A stretch of DNA of 64,000 nt, taken from NCBI GenBank assembly GCA_016190005.1, contig JACPRK010000099.1:1-64000 (forward strand), given 5' to 3'. The notes under the pieces are model-generated. The model was not told where the DNA came from, did not search any database, and was given only the letters and a program-made list of their open reading frames with translations. The translations under genes were made by a program, and so were the position numbers. Below are positions 21,201-27,304 of the stretch, piece by piece (the first letter of the stretch is position 1; the number at the start of each line of letters is the position of its first letter). The stretch is from Candidatus Wallbacteria bacterium (GTDB taxonomy: Bacteria; Muiribacteriota; UBA6191; JACPRK01).

Positions 21201-23737
21201 TCGTGGTCAGCGCCGGCGCCTTCAGGGGCGTCGTCAACGTCAATCCGCAGGCTACGACGGTCGCCATCGAGCTCGCGCTCCAAGCCGTCGACCGCGCCGG
21301 CAACCGTTCGGACGTGATCACCCGGCGCGTGCGCTTCGACACGGACGGCGACGGCATGCCGGACGACTTCGAGTTCGCCGCCACGCTCGCCCGCACGAAT
21401 CAGGGCAGCGTCACGGGGCTCGACCCCAGCGCCGATGACGACTCCGACGGCCTCTCCAACCTGCAGGAGTACGCGGCCGGCACCGATCCCGAGAAGTCCG
21501 ATACCGACGACGACGGCGTCGCCGACGGCGCCGAAGTGCAGGCGGGCTCGGACCCGGCACGGGCCTCGGACAACCGGCCCACCGTGCTGGTCTCCACGGC
21601 TGCCCCGCTGGTCGATCCCGGCATCGTCGCTTTTGACGCCAGCAGGAGCTTCGATCCGCGCGGACGGACCCTCACCTATGCGTGGAGCCAGCTGACCGGC
21701 GAGCCGCCGGCCTCCAGTACCCGCTTCCAGGCCACGGCGGCGAAGGCCGTCGCGCTGGCCGATCTGACGGCCGCCGGCGAGTACACCTTCGCCGTGTCGG
21801 TCGGAAACGGATCCACCTTCCGGGTGCCGCCCACCAGCACCGTGGGCGTTGCTATCCGCGACTTGCCGCCGCGTGCGCGGGCTGGCTTGAAGCGCTCGCT
21901 CTCGCTTACCGGCGAGACGACCCGCGCTGTGCTCGACGGCGGCCGGTCATTCGACCCCAACGGAGACACTGTGTCGTATTCGTGGCTGATGACGAAGAAC
22001 CCGGGCTTCGGCGCCACGCTCGTCTCAGGCGCGGACACGGCATCCCCCGTGATCGACTTCCGACTGCCCGGGGCCTACGAGGCGACGTTGACCGTCCGCT
22101 CGCGCTCGGCCACGGCGCAGGGGACCGGCACGCTCTCTGCTAGCGAGGGCGTCGTCATCCTGGTCGGGAGCCCGACGGCCCGCGTACCCATCGCCAGCGC
22201 GGGCATCGATCAAGAGGTGCTGGCCCTGGGAAGCACGGTCGATGAGCTGGTCAACCTCTTCGGCCGCGACAGCGTCGATCCTGACCGGCCGACCACTGAT
22301 CCCACCCGCCCGACACTCGAGTTCCAGTGGCGGCAAGTCTCCGGCCCGATCGTGGCTGTGGCCGACCGCATCGGCGACGCTCGTGGGCAGTCTGCCTCGG
22401 ATGCCTACCGGAGCGTCGACCCGACCGTGCACCTGACCGCGGCGGGCGAGTACGTGTTTGGGTTGACGGTCCGCAAGCGCTTCGGCGCGGGCGTGCTCGG
22501 GCTCGAGAGCGCCGAGGACACCGTGACCGTCAAGGTGCTCAGGTTGCAGATCTCGGTGAACAAGCCCCCACGTTCCAACGCCGGGTTCGACCGGCTCATC
22601 GGCGGGTTCGACGTCAATCAACCACCGCGCGTCATCCTGAACGGGAGCGGCTCGTCCGATCCCGACCAGGCGTCCGAGACTCTGCGGTTCCGCTGGAATC
22701 AGGAGCGGTTCGACCAGCAGGACCTGACGCCCGAGATCATGCTCTCCGATTCGTCGTCCGCCAGACCCGAATTCGTGCCTCCTGCGCCCGGCAACTACCG
22801 ATTCCGGCTGATCGTCACGGACAACGGCGGCATCGACAGCTTGCCGGCGTTCGTCAACGTGCAGGTTGTCTCGGCGGCCCGGCCTCTCCCGCCCGTCATC
22901 GGCACGGTCTCGGCCATGGACGCCGATGGCGTTGCCTTCAACTTCGCTCGTCCGGCGCAGATCACTACCGGCACCACTCCCGTCATCTTCTTGCAGGCGC
23001 AGGCGACCGACCCCTCCGGCGCCGCGCTCTCCTACCGCTGGGTGCAGGACCGCGAATCCTCGACTGCGGCGACTGTGACGCTCGACAGTGACGAGACGGC
23101 CCGCGCCTCCTTCCGGCCGCTGGTGTCGGGCGTCTACGCCTTCAAGCTGCTGGTCTGGAACGGCGAGCTCTCCTCGGAGTCCCGCGTGACGGTCCCCGTC
23201 GACGACCTGCGGCCCGGCAAGAATGCCGGTCTCACACCCGTCATCCAGCTCACGAACACAGTCGTCAACGTCGGCGGCGCTTCCGGCGGTACGATCGTCA
23301 TCGACGCCGGCTCGACCTTCGACCGGGATTCGCGCATTGCCGGTCGCGTCGCGGGAGTCATCACCTACCTCTGGCGGCAGATTTCCGGCCCCGTGCGGCT
23401 CACGTTCGACCGCTCCGCGTCCAGCATCAGCCTCTCGCTCGAGAGCGGCGCCGTCGGCACCTACGTCTTCGAGGTTGTGCTCGACGACGGTCAGGACGCC
23501 GTGGTCCAGCAGGTTTCGTTCAAGACCACGGTCGATTCGACCGGCGGCACTCCGCCCCCCGACAGCGGCGGGACCACTCCTCCCGCATCCGTCGTCGAAG
23601 CCGGTGGCGGTGGCGGAGGCTGCGCAATGGGCGCCGCCGGCGGGTCACCTACTGCATTGCCCGACCTGCTCGTGCTCCTCGCCGGGTTCGTCGGCGCCGC
23701 CACGGCCCGCCGGCGGCGCCGGGGTGGCACGGTCTGA
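6248..23737 (+). CDS. Giant secreted protein, about 39 Ig-like repeats, PKD-like domains, C-terminal sorting tail
   Basis: A 5,829-residue protein. A signal peptide ends near SASAQ (residue 45). A unique module (about 48-330) precedes bacterial Ig-like repeats of 95-125 residues with the pattern APTVTLTYS..., GPLTITATFSEPL, TPTISISGG and DAAGN. The unique module recurs at about 1335-1610 with its following repeats. Later repeats (about 4218-4940) share an IAGPAGANNR loop. Calcium-type Asp-rich motifs (DTDGDGMPDD, SDTDDDGVADG) lie at about 5032-5100, and PKD/REJ-like domains at about 5115-5770. The C-terminus is a poly-Gly run, Cys5792, a hydrophobic helix and RRRRR, as in JDVT-CTERM and MYXO-CTERM substrates. 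Probably a cell-surface adhesin or stalk-like filament; ligand unknown. One uninterrupted frame, start GTG. Confidence 0.9.
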   Translation: MSEKTEIVAVRGRLFASHPVQRYGARSLLTLVGLTLLTCASASAQTTYNKSVGVLVTGTGQSLLRQSMNVVAFNKTKGVKAGEASPVKLNDTATVSVPLNGVSDGNVIEFYITSILRSDASVSDAYFKTEVPVSVVDITTAIPNVTLTDPSGELSTLAGSVYNVSGSIVPGVRVMATVIRDQSDVPLSLTGALSYEQAFPDTAVTQTLAERFPGAFSIGLVGPVAAGDSVRLSEVYDQSSGTPTPLGEMCSEGTNADDPAENCKAVPILVPIDPTTLAWQGSTSGDTTRSRLIEAADLNTGGSIRMDFLDPNTFVIFTYSQTSNPFTQTTLNERIVGKGSLNITATVYNEFLALGPNFVNNASNRFLLEPLAVTPVLNIDRMLGTGDQACCLPMSQVIGKPYMYTATYDVEESDRAGIRDGLTVVTLKNAVDFGGNSLTSQTSMKNSTFVAVTVPPRVSSITYSKGNSENPPHLPSGAFTISVTFDERITQTIAPVITIRDSSGTITATANPGSNLQYNRDDIANNTSLFTYPLQTALAAGTYSINITKARNLLGAEIDPADITPTNPNFVVDTTTANAAFTYSRAQPFTKGPVTITATFDQKVTNPTIQIDRGGTGNDIPTTLMTSTCGNSNIPCLVWSYNYDIAPANGSTVTDVTATITITNATNEIGNASAPITTTFTLDTRPTYTLTYSKASLQYKAETFRITAVFSDDVKPGPARITITGGNVGGLPVTNSTEITQSNPTDFKTWVFSRTIAAGDAPTNPESRDITLGVPSSADVALQASNTRFTVDTKAPALTTVTFNKPSQVYKGGDTLVVTGVFSEDITPVAPAITITGGNVGAATVTGEPMAPGASPVTWTYSAVVSASDASGTRDITISGLDAAGNPSGVPPTPSRITIDNASPTILDFKFNKPSQIYKAESFDVTFTFDEPLGTTPTITISGGNLDGLPVTNASMLGGGRDWYLVRTIRSTDGNGLRSILVTAVDVAGNSAILSPDGSDFTVDTRAPTVSLVYSKASRAYGASQMFGITASFSEDLSTPPTLTISGGKVGDSDVNNETLFQGGDAATWFLPDIAIASTDTTGDRTLDIGAVDDAGNVAQQPSNATFSIDTDLPTLTVTFGKPTASPFTGISAGNLAITADYNKNLVIAPQISINRQGTGNDVIPPVEMQQINPKKWVFTYAVASADGATIFDGDADLRIDTGADAADNTAAFSKTLEIDTAAPTVSLSYSRANPILTAGSLVVTATFNEPVFTSPTISMVGPAGVNNQSLTMVAVAPGPISATSWQATLTIAEGNDGGFTVDVSAGKDRAENSNLPPTSNNVVVVRTAEIPPRTVPFKILNSLSGDSSRRQNMRIRLYNETALAEEPNPVTNVRLAEVRSMALTKAVTGDVLHFYIDSIRTADGTPSPALFDTGATVTVPDLGTAIETQTVNDPTSEIPTLKGFLRNQSGQNVLSTPVDVMVHHFEPGSATFTGVVQQTFTHTQTGVTQGNRDLFPGTYSFTKVGPVTFGDALRLTLRRQPDVLGAPVTPTVPDPDPLCLAAGGPCVPAAVASPDPSDVAGAGANQGAYLDVDSALSRAIGPNDLTPGSTVRMNFIDSHLFVGLTYSKDRTLVDAGLLRITATFYNSSRFFDNNLLQLEPTATTPTLVIDRNGSGDTPCCYEMRRAVIGDPSVWVADYTVAVANRTTLLDGLAVVRIENAIDYAVNSLPSAGFTTHTTFETLTVPAKATLAFSKGRSDLDPPSVPAAPFTITVTFDQQITQASRPKITITSSNSIPSINDVTAKDLVLVSASKNQSVFTYNYTPSAVDGLGKSLAGTYLVNPTQAFNLVGLENDKTPVQPLFTLDTKRATPTLRYSQSGAVVTTVKAGEVLITAIFDEPVEGPVIEIDRQPIGSGLNDVLTTPMDNSCPGGLCDEWTFKYNVIPQTGPTSNIRDGTASVTIRNGINRVGNTSTEPALNRTFDIDTTAPKVTSIEAIPEFVGAGTDNLAYRVTFDEAMSTTLLPTISVRRPGTAPADLVTLQPGAIPTQFQGTMDVLQAGAIPGLQDGPPANSVSVVSAVDLAGNAVAPFTASAGTVFTTQVATTLDFSPPKASYAASDTVRISATFARAPVLGIGAAPPALVVNRPAPDGLTSPRTVVLVPVGATPTALVWVGTYDVTPTGGETLLDGTATVDLAVQDQVGNPASILGRSTFELDGTRPFVDVTLSPASPVTTGPLTITARFQKKQGGFEEPLFTTPTVSITADPLTCPTNSGGNVQGPKQMRQLIAGDPTAWVASFDITTTNDGCFVLHVEGGTDGSGNPNVDPAKPFQILTNGPRVSLTYSRPQLAVPQGNLTITASFDSAVAADATPTIAIASDLSTVAFKNTVPATPMDVAAGPQRLTFTFTYSIESGEDGPFRVTIDNARDAAGNINRKPPENDVFIVRTSAPSVFLDYSQDGRLNPPALHAGTATITATFTEAITPSAPTVTIAGPAAVPPGTLMAGISPSAVWTYPWTIPPAPVDATSTISVRGRNASNVENTLPPLRDSIRVDTIAPAVTLTYSPGTVDKPGVPVVTTGPLVIQAAFTEPLAQTPTLFLEMGAETITDFAYSSADGQYWTASRSIVSGHVNGVYQVRVTGAQDLAGNATAEPVPNRDLRIDTQRPSVKTVLTFSKITSRPIGTGALTVTATFDEPLKVTPVFRILQIRPASGRLLPGTAVATGSDTSFAATFTLGGADEGDWRVSATNGLDFAGNQNQEIDLGQGPVFTVDTTELSAGLLYKPLTLGLTHHSAITPFPITVTFNKPVVNQPLIHISGGAASTLNDVASAQLSAAGSPTSSGQTVFLYAHRLVAGDDGSFDVTLTTARDKSLNLVDPPVTNGAFRVDATTPTVQLTFSKDRTHPLSAGLLTITATFTEPLVVTPHIAILGANPSDASNDQPDVEMSPTSNPAVWAFPKAITATAGGIDDDLFTVTVSQGRDKGGNQPAAPTGVTYRVDTVRPNVAISYSKGTSFGEGLVDIFATATEPLSSTPTVTITGRSGSAATFNNRTNARMEPTADAKKFVYHYRVETGDDGAFRIALGDVLDFSGNPLGGLSGEDFTIDSAPGVTLTYSQPGAKFKSAPLTITATFDESISTPPSLSVGSTASPAANLLSSSPMSATIDPTVFVFVWPGGGLKPEVDGPGVSYVVTISGAQDASGNSNAPARNGAFTVDSTAPKVTAFGADKPRPTSGLQFTAVNEGTLRITATFDERLQQAPQLRIDRVGGGSGNELPSTPMSLVSESADGDPDPFSTWTSTHDIVSGADSRMRATAENAVDSAGNTSITSSFEFEVDTELPKVDTVAYSQSRFGVTSGPLTLTVTFSEPIFRAPYIQLIARTAGDTRNDLGPSSMQPVGSYPTRDFTFAPEAGIVSEVLAGVDYEVQITQALDRAENGVVATDVPERFFYVDTRWPEGSIVFGKTPPVFTLGARTITATFVEPLAVTPSLQIVGGEASSDANDLTPTFMSATTTNSVWILAIPGGIELGDDGSFGITFTAGADFAGNPLVVTPTGSSVFTVDTVAPTVTDITYTRPTSTFTKVNAGPLGLTITFSEPLVETPTINISGGTSSTLNDESGPMSPTSDAAVWTFAYPGTGVVPGDEGTFTVNVASGKDAAGNANLAPSLPNATFSVDTSAPVLVSLEKSRPLQPFTKVRQDTLVYTATFNEPLAVAPAITVTGGAISEGNHVSGQSMTRGAIASVWTFSQDIGSTDDGLFNVTIAGGRDQASNDALASTRNAFFEVDTLAPSAVAIAYSRAGTSFATGALTLTVTFSEAMAVTPTLKISGGSNDSGANDVVDFMRPAASPLTWTFTYPNPGLKKGDDGTFQVTFLGGEDMAGNPVALSPTASGSFAVDTVEPAVSLTYGRSGRTFLRGVDGRLAMNAGPLTITATFTKELVRSPSIVISGGRLGPENDRPSTEMIQAGTDKKVWTYSYPTGLVANDDGIFNVAITGGRDASGNANLAVQGVDSQFVVDTRPPAVVTLDRPTPVTPFSRVRQGAALYAVTFDEPIVTTPTLSVAGGTATSTANDLNSREMERTVTTTVWVLAHTIKTGDDGTFTVSVGSANDVAGNTNQALTSNNTFVVDATAPTVTNISYDKPVAPLTRVTTGTLNITVLFSEALSGGAPAPVMTLSRPGAAPDVRPMTASGNAAQWTLAYTVTRAAGLVRDGTVDLTIDAFDGANNPVVSPSTGASFEVDTLPGSATLSYSASDSQNVPPGPLRITAAFTEPLAAPPQIALVGFPGANNVGPLRMTASGDPAVFTFDTTIVRDNPGIFSVLLLGAQDLAGNAITQFQNGQIKVDPNAPATTLRYSRGPNGVTSGPLTITAEFSKPIVTTPLISITGRAGDNNVVSQPMTRVDTSTFRFVKDIGTGNDGLFTVSVAGAKDTAGIDAGPPADTTLVVDTTPPSVSMGYSRNPPVFGAATVRVTATFSEPIASGVRPSLSLFLTSGLLVAEPRQMTVSTTRTVFFFDLPFAAGEDGFYDISVEGGTDLAGNANLAATNNRIEIDTTPPGVVLEYNRPVSAVPSGLFAITATFTEPLTSAPTISIAGPPGANNRFATPMTRAGSDLIYTYATNIVPGNSGDFTVAVSDALDRAGNSNSAAVNSAIDIVAANVAVAFVYSRDPAGVPAGPLTLTASFGGVLSTLPTLSIAGPAGANNAQAASMSGPVPGSVFALTRTIVAGNDGAFNVSLGNVRDQLGNTTVSISGGRFTVDTVRPTVALSYDKNLAAVGRGPLTITALCSEQVVNRPVLTVTGPAGPNNRSALPMLGAVPGNLFTFVLDVQVGNDGLFTAAVSGATDVAGNDNLPATNATFVVATVAPSAVLTYSADPGGIGAGMLTLTATYDQPLLGAPTISIAGPAGSNNRSPVQMTRVDSSSYVFLLPVVTGNDGSFTATLAGAISAAGLSGTAVSNNRFTIDTTPPVLLVSDPAEGRTVGTQITVGGSVSDLTSSVVRVSSPSGVFATATLVVSAGAFRGVVNVNPQATTVAIELALQAVDRAGNRSDVITRRVRFDTDGDGMPDDFEFAATLARTNQGSVTGLDPSADDDSDGLSNLQEYAAGTDPEKSDTDDDGVADGAEVQAGSDPARASDNRPTVLVSTAAPLVDPGIVAFDASRSFDPRGRTLTYAWSQLTGEPPASSTRFQATAAKAVALADLTAAGEYTFAVSVGNGSTFRVPPTSTVGVAIRDLPPRARAGLKRSLSLTGETTRAVLDGGRSFDPNGDTVSYSWLMTKNPGFGATLVSGADTASPVIDFRLPGAYEATLTVRSRSATAQGTGTLSASEGVVILVGSPTARVPIASAGIDQEVLALGSTVDELVNLFGRDSVDPDRPTTDPTRPTLEFQWRQVSGPIVAVADRIGDARGQSASDAYRSVDPTVHLTAAGEYVFGLTVRKRFGAGVLGLESAEDTVTVKVLRLQISVNKPPRSNAGFDRLIGGFDVNQPPRVILNGSGSSDPDQASETLRFRWNQERFDQQDLTPEIMLSDSSSARPEFVPPAPGNYRFRLIVTDNGGIDSLPAFVNVQVVSAARPLPPVIGTVSAMDADGVAFNFARPAQITTGTTPVIFLQAQATDPSGAALSYRWVQDRESSTAATVTLDSDETARASFRPLVSGVYAFKLLVWNGELSSESRVTVPVDDLRPGKNAGLTPVIQLTNTVVNVGGASGGTIVIDAGSTFDRDSRIAGRVAGVITYLWRQISGPVRLTFDRSASSISLSLESGAVGTYVFEVVLDDGQDAVVQQVSFKTTVDSTGGTPPPDSGGTTPPASVVEAGGGGGGCAMGAAGGSPTALPDLLVLLAGFVGAATARRRRRGGTV

Positions 23738-23792
23738 CCAAGGCAGTCCGCGCGAACACTCCGTCGCGACGGCCCCAGGCTGGAAGAGGTCC

Positions 23793-24212
23793 TTACTTGC
23801 GCGGCTGCGCCCAGTCGAGGGCGGCCTGGGCGGGATCGGGCTCGTCCAGGCAGGGCGGCCGGGTGGGTACGACGGGCAGGCCGGCGCGGCGGGCGCTCTT
23901 CTCGACCATCGCGATCTTGTGGCACTCGGAGTAGTTGCGGCAGTTGGAGCAGCAGTGCTTCGGCAGCCCGAGCTCGCCGCGGCGCCAGTTGATCTCACAG
24001 CTCTGGAAGTGCTGGCAGCGCCAGCAGCAGTCCCACCCCATCGTGAGGTCATGGCGCTCCTTGATGCTCTCGATGAGCAGGATCAGCTGGACCGTGTTCT
24101 CCTTGTTGGTCGGTTGCTCCATCAGCTCGTTGAAACGCACGATCTCCTCCTCGGTGCCATAGCAGTTGGCTATGAACACTTCTTCGGCGTAGAACGGCGT
24201 GTACTTGGTCAT
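23793..24212 (-). CDS. Cysteine-rich hypothetical protein
   Basis: A 139-residue protein I do not recognise. The N-terminal half is acidic and helical (EEEIVRFNELMEQ, IESIKERHDL). The centre has two clusters, CCWRCQHFQSC and CCSNCRNYSEC, with a further Cys near the end of each (CEINW, CHKIAM), suggesting one or two zinc or iron-sulfur sites. There is no signal peptide, so it is probably cytoplasmic. It ends 55 bp from the convergent end of the giant gene and lies 84 bp downstream of the glycosyltransferase gene on the same strand. Confidence 0.65.
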   Translation of the reverse strand: MTKYTPFYAEEVFIANCYGTEEEIVRFNELMEQPTNKENTVQLILLIESIKERHDLTMGWDCCWRCQHFQSCEINWRRGELGLPKHCCSNCRNYSECHKIAMVEKSARRAGLPVVPTRPPCLDEPDPAQAALDWAQPRK

Positions 24213-24295
24213 GGTTCGGGGGGCCGGGAGATCATGAAACTACGAACGCGAAGTGACGCCGTCAAGGCGGCCGCAATTCCCGTGCCGCCCGGGGC

Positions 24296-26092
24296 TCAGC
24301 GTTGGGCCTGCAGGCCGACCGAAACGGAGCCTGCCAGCTTGGAATCGTCGCTCGCCTCGGCGTAGGTTTTCAGCAGCTTTTCCCGCAAGACTTCCTTCAC
24401 GAAGAGCGGCAGCGAGGCAATCCGGCTCAGGCGGTGCGGCTCCCGCGCCACCCGGTACAGCCACTCCAGCCCCAGGCTGCGGAAGATCACGGGCGCCCGG
24501 ATGGCGGCGCCGGCCAGCACGTCGAAGGTGCCCCCCACGCCCATCATCAGCTTCACGTCAACGCGCTGCAGGTTGGCGGCGATCCAGGTCTCCTGCTTGG
24601 GCACGCCCATCGCTACGAGCAAGATGTCCGGCCTGAGACGGTTGATCTCCTCGAGGATTGCCGGCTCGTCGGCCTGGGTGAAGTAGCCATCGCGAGCGCC
24701 CAGCAGCCGCAGGCCCGGATGGCGTTGTCTCAGGGTCTGGGCGGCCGCCGGCAGAACCTCGGGTTTCGCTCCCAGCAAGTACATGCCCCATCCCTTTTGC
24801 TCGGCCGTCGCGGCGATGCGGTCCACCAACTCCACTCCCGGAATCCTTTCCAGAAGCGGGCTCTCGTAGAGCACGTCGGCGGCCCAGACAACGCCGGCCC
24901 CATCGGGAACCCTCGCGTCCGCGCGCAGCACGATGTCCCGGTACTCCTCGTCCTGGAGCGTCCTGAGGATCGCCAAGGCGTCCGGGGTGATGATGTAGTG
25001 CGGCCGGTTCTCGTCGATCATCCGCTCCACGCGCTTGAGCACATCGTCGAACCCTTCGACCGTGAACGGCACACCCAGAATCTCCAGCTTCTCGCCCCTG
25101 GCCAGACGCTTGTGCTCCGTCCTGTCTGCGAGGAGCACAAAACTCACCAGACGCCAGTAGACGACGGCGGAGAGCAGCGCCAGCCCGGCCGCCCAGAGGC
25201 CGTTGCCCGTTGCCATGTAGACCAGCGCGATCATGTTGCCCATCAGGCAGAACAGCATCACCAGGTCCACCGTCCGCTCCAGGCTGAAGTTCCAGCGGAA
25301 CGCCCAGCGGGCGCCCTTACGGCTGGCCAGGTTCGGCGCCAGGTAGCTCGTAACCATGACGTAGGTGAAGAAAAGCACCGGCGTCGCCAGAAGCAACAGC
25401 GGCGTCACCAGCGAGATGAGCGCCACGCGCTTGATGGCGCAGACGACCGGTAGAACCGCCAGCGTCATTGCCCAGAGCGAAGCCGCCACCGAATCGGTCC
25501 GCGCCGCCCGGCCGCGGTGGCCGCGAAGCCAGAGCGCCGTCGTCGCGCCGGCCAGCACCAGCCCCAGCACCAGCGCGTCCGGACTCGAGTTCCTCTGGTG
25601 GAACATCAGGCCGCCCAGCAACATGTAGGAGAGCAATGCCAGCACGGCTTGGAAAAGCCCGGGAAGCGCTCGCGCGGCCCGGAGCAACGTGACGAAGCCG
25701 GCGAACCAGATGAGCGTCGCCACGGTCGACCATCCCGAGAAGAACCAGTACCCGCCCGACGGCCGCTGGATGAAGTGGATTTCGACGCCGGCGCGGACCA
25801 GGCACAGATACGCGGCAAGCTCTGCCAGGAGCAGTCCCCGGGCGCCCAGGCCCTGTTGCCGGGCGATGCTGCCCCCGATCCCGAGGATGGCCGCTGCGCC
25901 TACGATTCCCGCGGCCAGGGAGCTGGCGTGGGAGCTGAAGACCACCAGGAAGGCCAGGAAGAGACCGTAAGCAGCGAAGTCCTGCCAGCGATTCTCATCT
26001 ATGCCCGCCCTGCTCAGGAATCGGGCCTGCAGGTCGAGCCAGGCGAAGCTGACCACCAGAACCAGCAGGAAAAGGACGAGGGGGTGGATCAC
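24296..26092 (-). CDS. WecG/TagA/CpsF-family glycosyltransferase with large N-terminal membrane domain
   Basis: A 598-residue protein. The first 350 or so residues form about ten membrane segments. The last 240 form a WecG/TagA/CpsF transferase: LGVPFTVEGFDDVL, IITPDALAIL, VPDGAGVVWA, LLVAMGVPKQE, GVGGTFDVLAGA and LGLEWLYR. The family transfers a sugar from a UDP-sugar to a polyprenyl-linked acceptor at the inner membrane. Most members are soluble or peripheral and about 250 residues long, so the fusion is unusual and would fix the enzyme at the membrane. GTG 26092 is chosen because GGAAGGAA lies just upstream; longer starts would translate through the palindrome region. Confidence 0.85.
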   Translation of the reverse strand: MIHPLVLFLLVLVVSFAWLDLQARFLSRAGIDENRWQDFAAYGLFLAFLVVFSSHASSLAAGIVGAAAILGIGGSIARQQGLGARGLLLAELAAYLCLVRAGVEIHFIQRPSGGYWFFSGWSTVATLIWFAGFVTLLRAARALPGLFQAVLALLSYMLLGGLMFHQRNSSPDALVLGLVLAGATTALWLRGHRGRAARTDSVAASLWAMTLAVLPVVCAIKRVALISLVTPLLLLATPVLFFTYVMVTSYLAPNLASRKGARWAFRWNFSLERTVDLVMLFCLMGNMIALVYMATGNGLWAAGLALLSAVVYWRLVSFVLLADRTEHKRLARGEKLEILGVPFTVEGFDDVLKRVERMIDENRPHYIITPDALAILRTLQDEEYRDIVLRADARVPDGAGVVWAADVLYESPLLERIPGVELVDRIAATAEQKGWGMYLLGAKPEVLPAAAQTLRQRHPGLRLLGARDGYFTQADEPAILEEINRLRPDILLVAMGVPKQETWIAANLQRVDVKLMMGVGGTFDVLAGAAIRAPVIFRSLGLEWLYRVAREPHRLSRIASLPLFVKEVLREKLLKTYAEASDDSKLAGSVSVGLQAQR

Positions 26093-26218
26093 GCTCGGGG
26101 TTCCTTCCGCCGGCCCGGGACGGTCCCGCCGGCAGCCCGGACAATGTTCCGGGGAAATCGGACGATTATAGCATAGATATCGGCTCCAGGCCACCGTCAG
26201 TCGATCTGGCGACAGGCA

Positions 26219-26277
26219 GGAAAACCAGGGACACACGACTCATTTTTTTAAAATGAGTCGTGTGTCCCCGGTTTTCC
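26219..26277. repeat. Long perfect palindrome, REP/RAYT-type repeat
   Basis: The arm GGGACACACGACTCATTTT pairs with AAAATGAGTCGTGTGTCCC around a TTT loop. A single A-C mismatch is followed by a further GGAAAACC/GGTTTTCC pairing, giving a stem of about 27 bp. It lies between the divergent glycosyltransferase and dehydrogenase genes, so it is not placed as a simple terminator. Similar GTGTCCCCGGTTTT palindromes are familiar near REP-associated tyrosine transposases, but no transposase is in this window. Confidence 0.85.
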
Positions 26278-26311
26278 CGGTGCGGGCTCAATCAGCTATG
26301 CTGGCCCCGCC

Positions 26312-27304
26312 ATGAAAATCGCCTGCTTCAGCGTCAAGCCCTACGATCGCGAGTTCTTGCTCGGGGCCAACTCGGCGTTCGGACACGAGCTGACGTTTCT
26401 GGAACCTCACCTCTCCCACGAGACAGTCGCTCTGGCCGCCGGCTTCCCGGCGATCTGCGTCTTCGTCAACGACAGGCTGGATCGGTCTGTGCTAGAGGGT
26501 CTCGCTTCTGGCGGCTGCAGGCTGGTGGCGCTGCGCTGCGCGGGCTTCAACAACGTCGATCTCGCGGCAGCGAACGCCTTGGGCATCACGGTGGTCCGGG
26601 TGCCGGCGTACTCGCCGCACGCGGTGGCCGAGCACACCGTCGCGCTCATCCTGGCCCTGAACCGGCGGCTGCACCGGGCCTACAACCGCGTGCGCGAGGG
26701 AAACTTCGCGCTGGACGGGCTCCTGGGGTTCGACCTCCACGGCAAGGTGGCCGGCATCGTCGGCACCGGAAAGATAGGGGCCGTGGTCGCTCGCATCCTC
26801 CACGGATTCGGCTGCAGACTGCTGGCGACCGACGCGGTGCAGAACCCAGACTGTCTTGCCTTGGGGGTCGAGTACGTGCCGTTGCACGGGCTGCTCAGGC
26901 AGTCCGACATCGTCACCCTCCACTGCCCCCTCACGCCCCAGACCCGCTACCTGATCGACAGCCACTCCATCCTCGAGATGAAGGCAGGCGCGATGCTCAT
27001 CAACACGGGCCGAGGAGCCCTGGTCGAGACGACGGCGGTCATCGAGGGGCTCAAGCGCGGCAAGATCGGCTACCTGGGGCTCGACGTCTATGAAGAGGAA
27101 GGCGACCTCTTCTTCGAGGACCTCTCGAGCCAAGTCATCCAGGACGACGTGTTCACGCGCCTGCTCACGTTCCCCAACGTCCTCATCACCGGCCACCAGG
27201 CCTTCTTCACCCGCAACGCTCTGGAGGCCATCGCGACGACCACGCTTGCCAACGTCGGCGCCTTCGAGCAGGGCCGAGCCAGCGGCAACGAGCTGAGAGC
27301 CTAG
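26312..27304 (+). CDS. ldhA: D-lactate dehydrogenase (fermentative, LdhA-like)
   Basis: A 330-residue protein, matching the 329 of E. coli LdhA, with recognisable similarity throughout: [35 protein letters not shown] (NAD-binding loop), [21 protein letters not shown] (active-site Arg), [14 protein letters not shown] and ITGHQAFFT (catalytic His). It reduces pyruvate to D-lactate with NADH in the cytoplasm. The gene is single and divergent from the glycosyltransferase, with the palindrome between them. Its TAG stop overlaps the convergent stop of the next gene in the four bases CTAG. Activity on another 2-oxoacid cannot be excluded. Confidence 0.9.
   Translation: MKIACFSVKPYDREFLLGANSAFGHELTFLEPHLSHETVALAAGFPAICVFVNDRLDRSVLEGLASGGCRLVALRCAGFNNVDLAAANALGITVVRVPAYSPHAVAEHTVALILALNRRLHRAYNRVREGNFALDGLLGFDLHGKVAGIVGTGKIGAVVARILHGFGCRLLATDAVQNPDCLALGVEYVPLHGLLRQSDIVTLHCPLTPQTRYLIDSHSILEMKAGAMLINTGRGALVETTAVIEGLKRGKIGYLGLDVYEEEGDLFFEDLSSQVIQDDVFTRLLTFPNVLITGHQAFFTRNALEAIATTTLANVGAFEQGRASGNELRA

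Noticed and set aside
24302-25453. 383-residue plus-strand frame opposite the glycosyltransferase
   Set aside because: It is an antisense shadow of a gene with clear family motifs; the product is His/Gln/Arg-rich with no domain.
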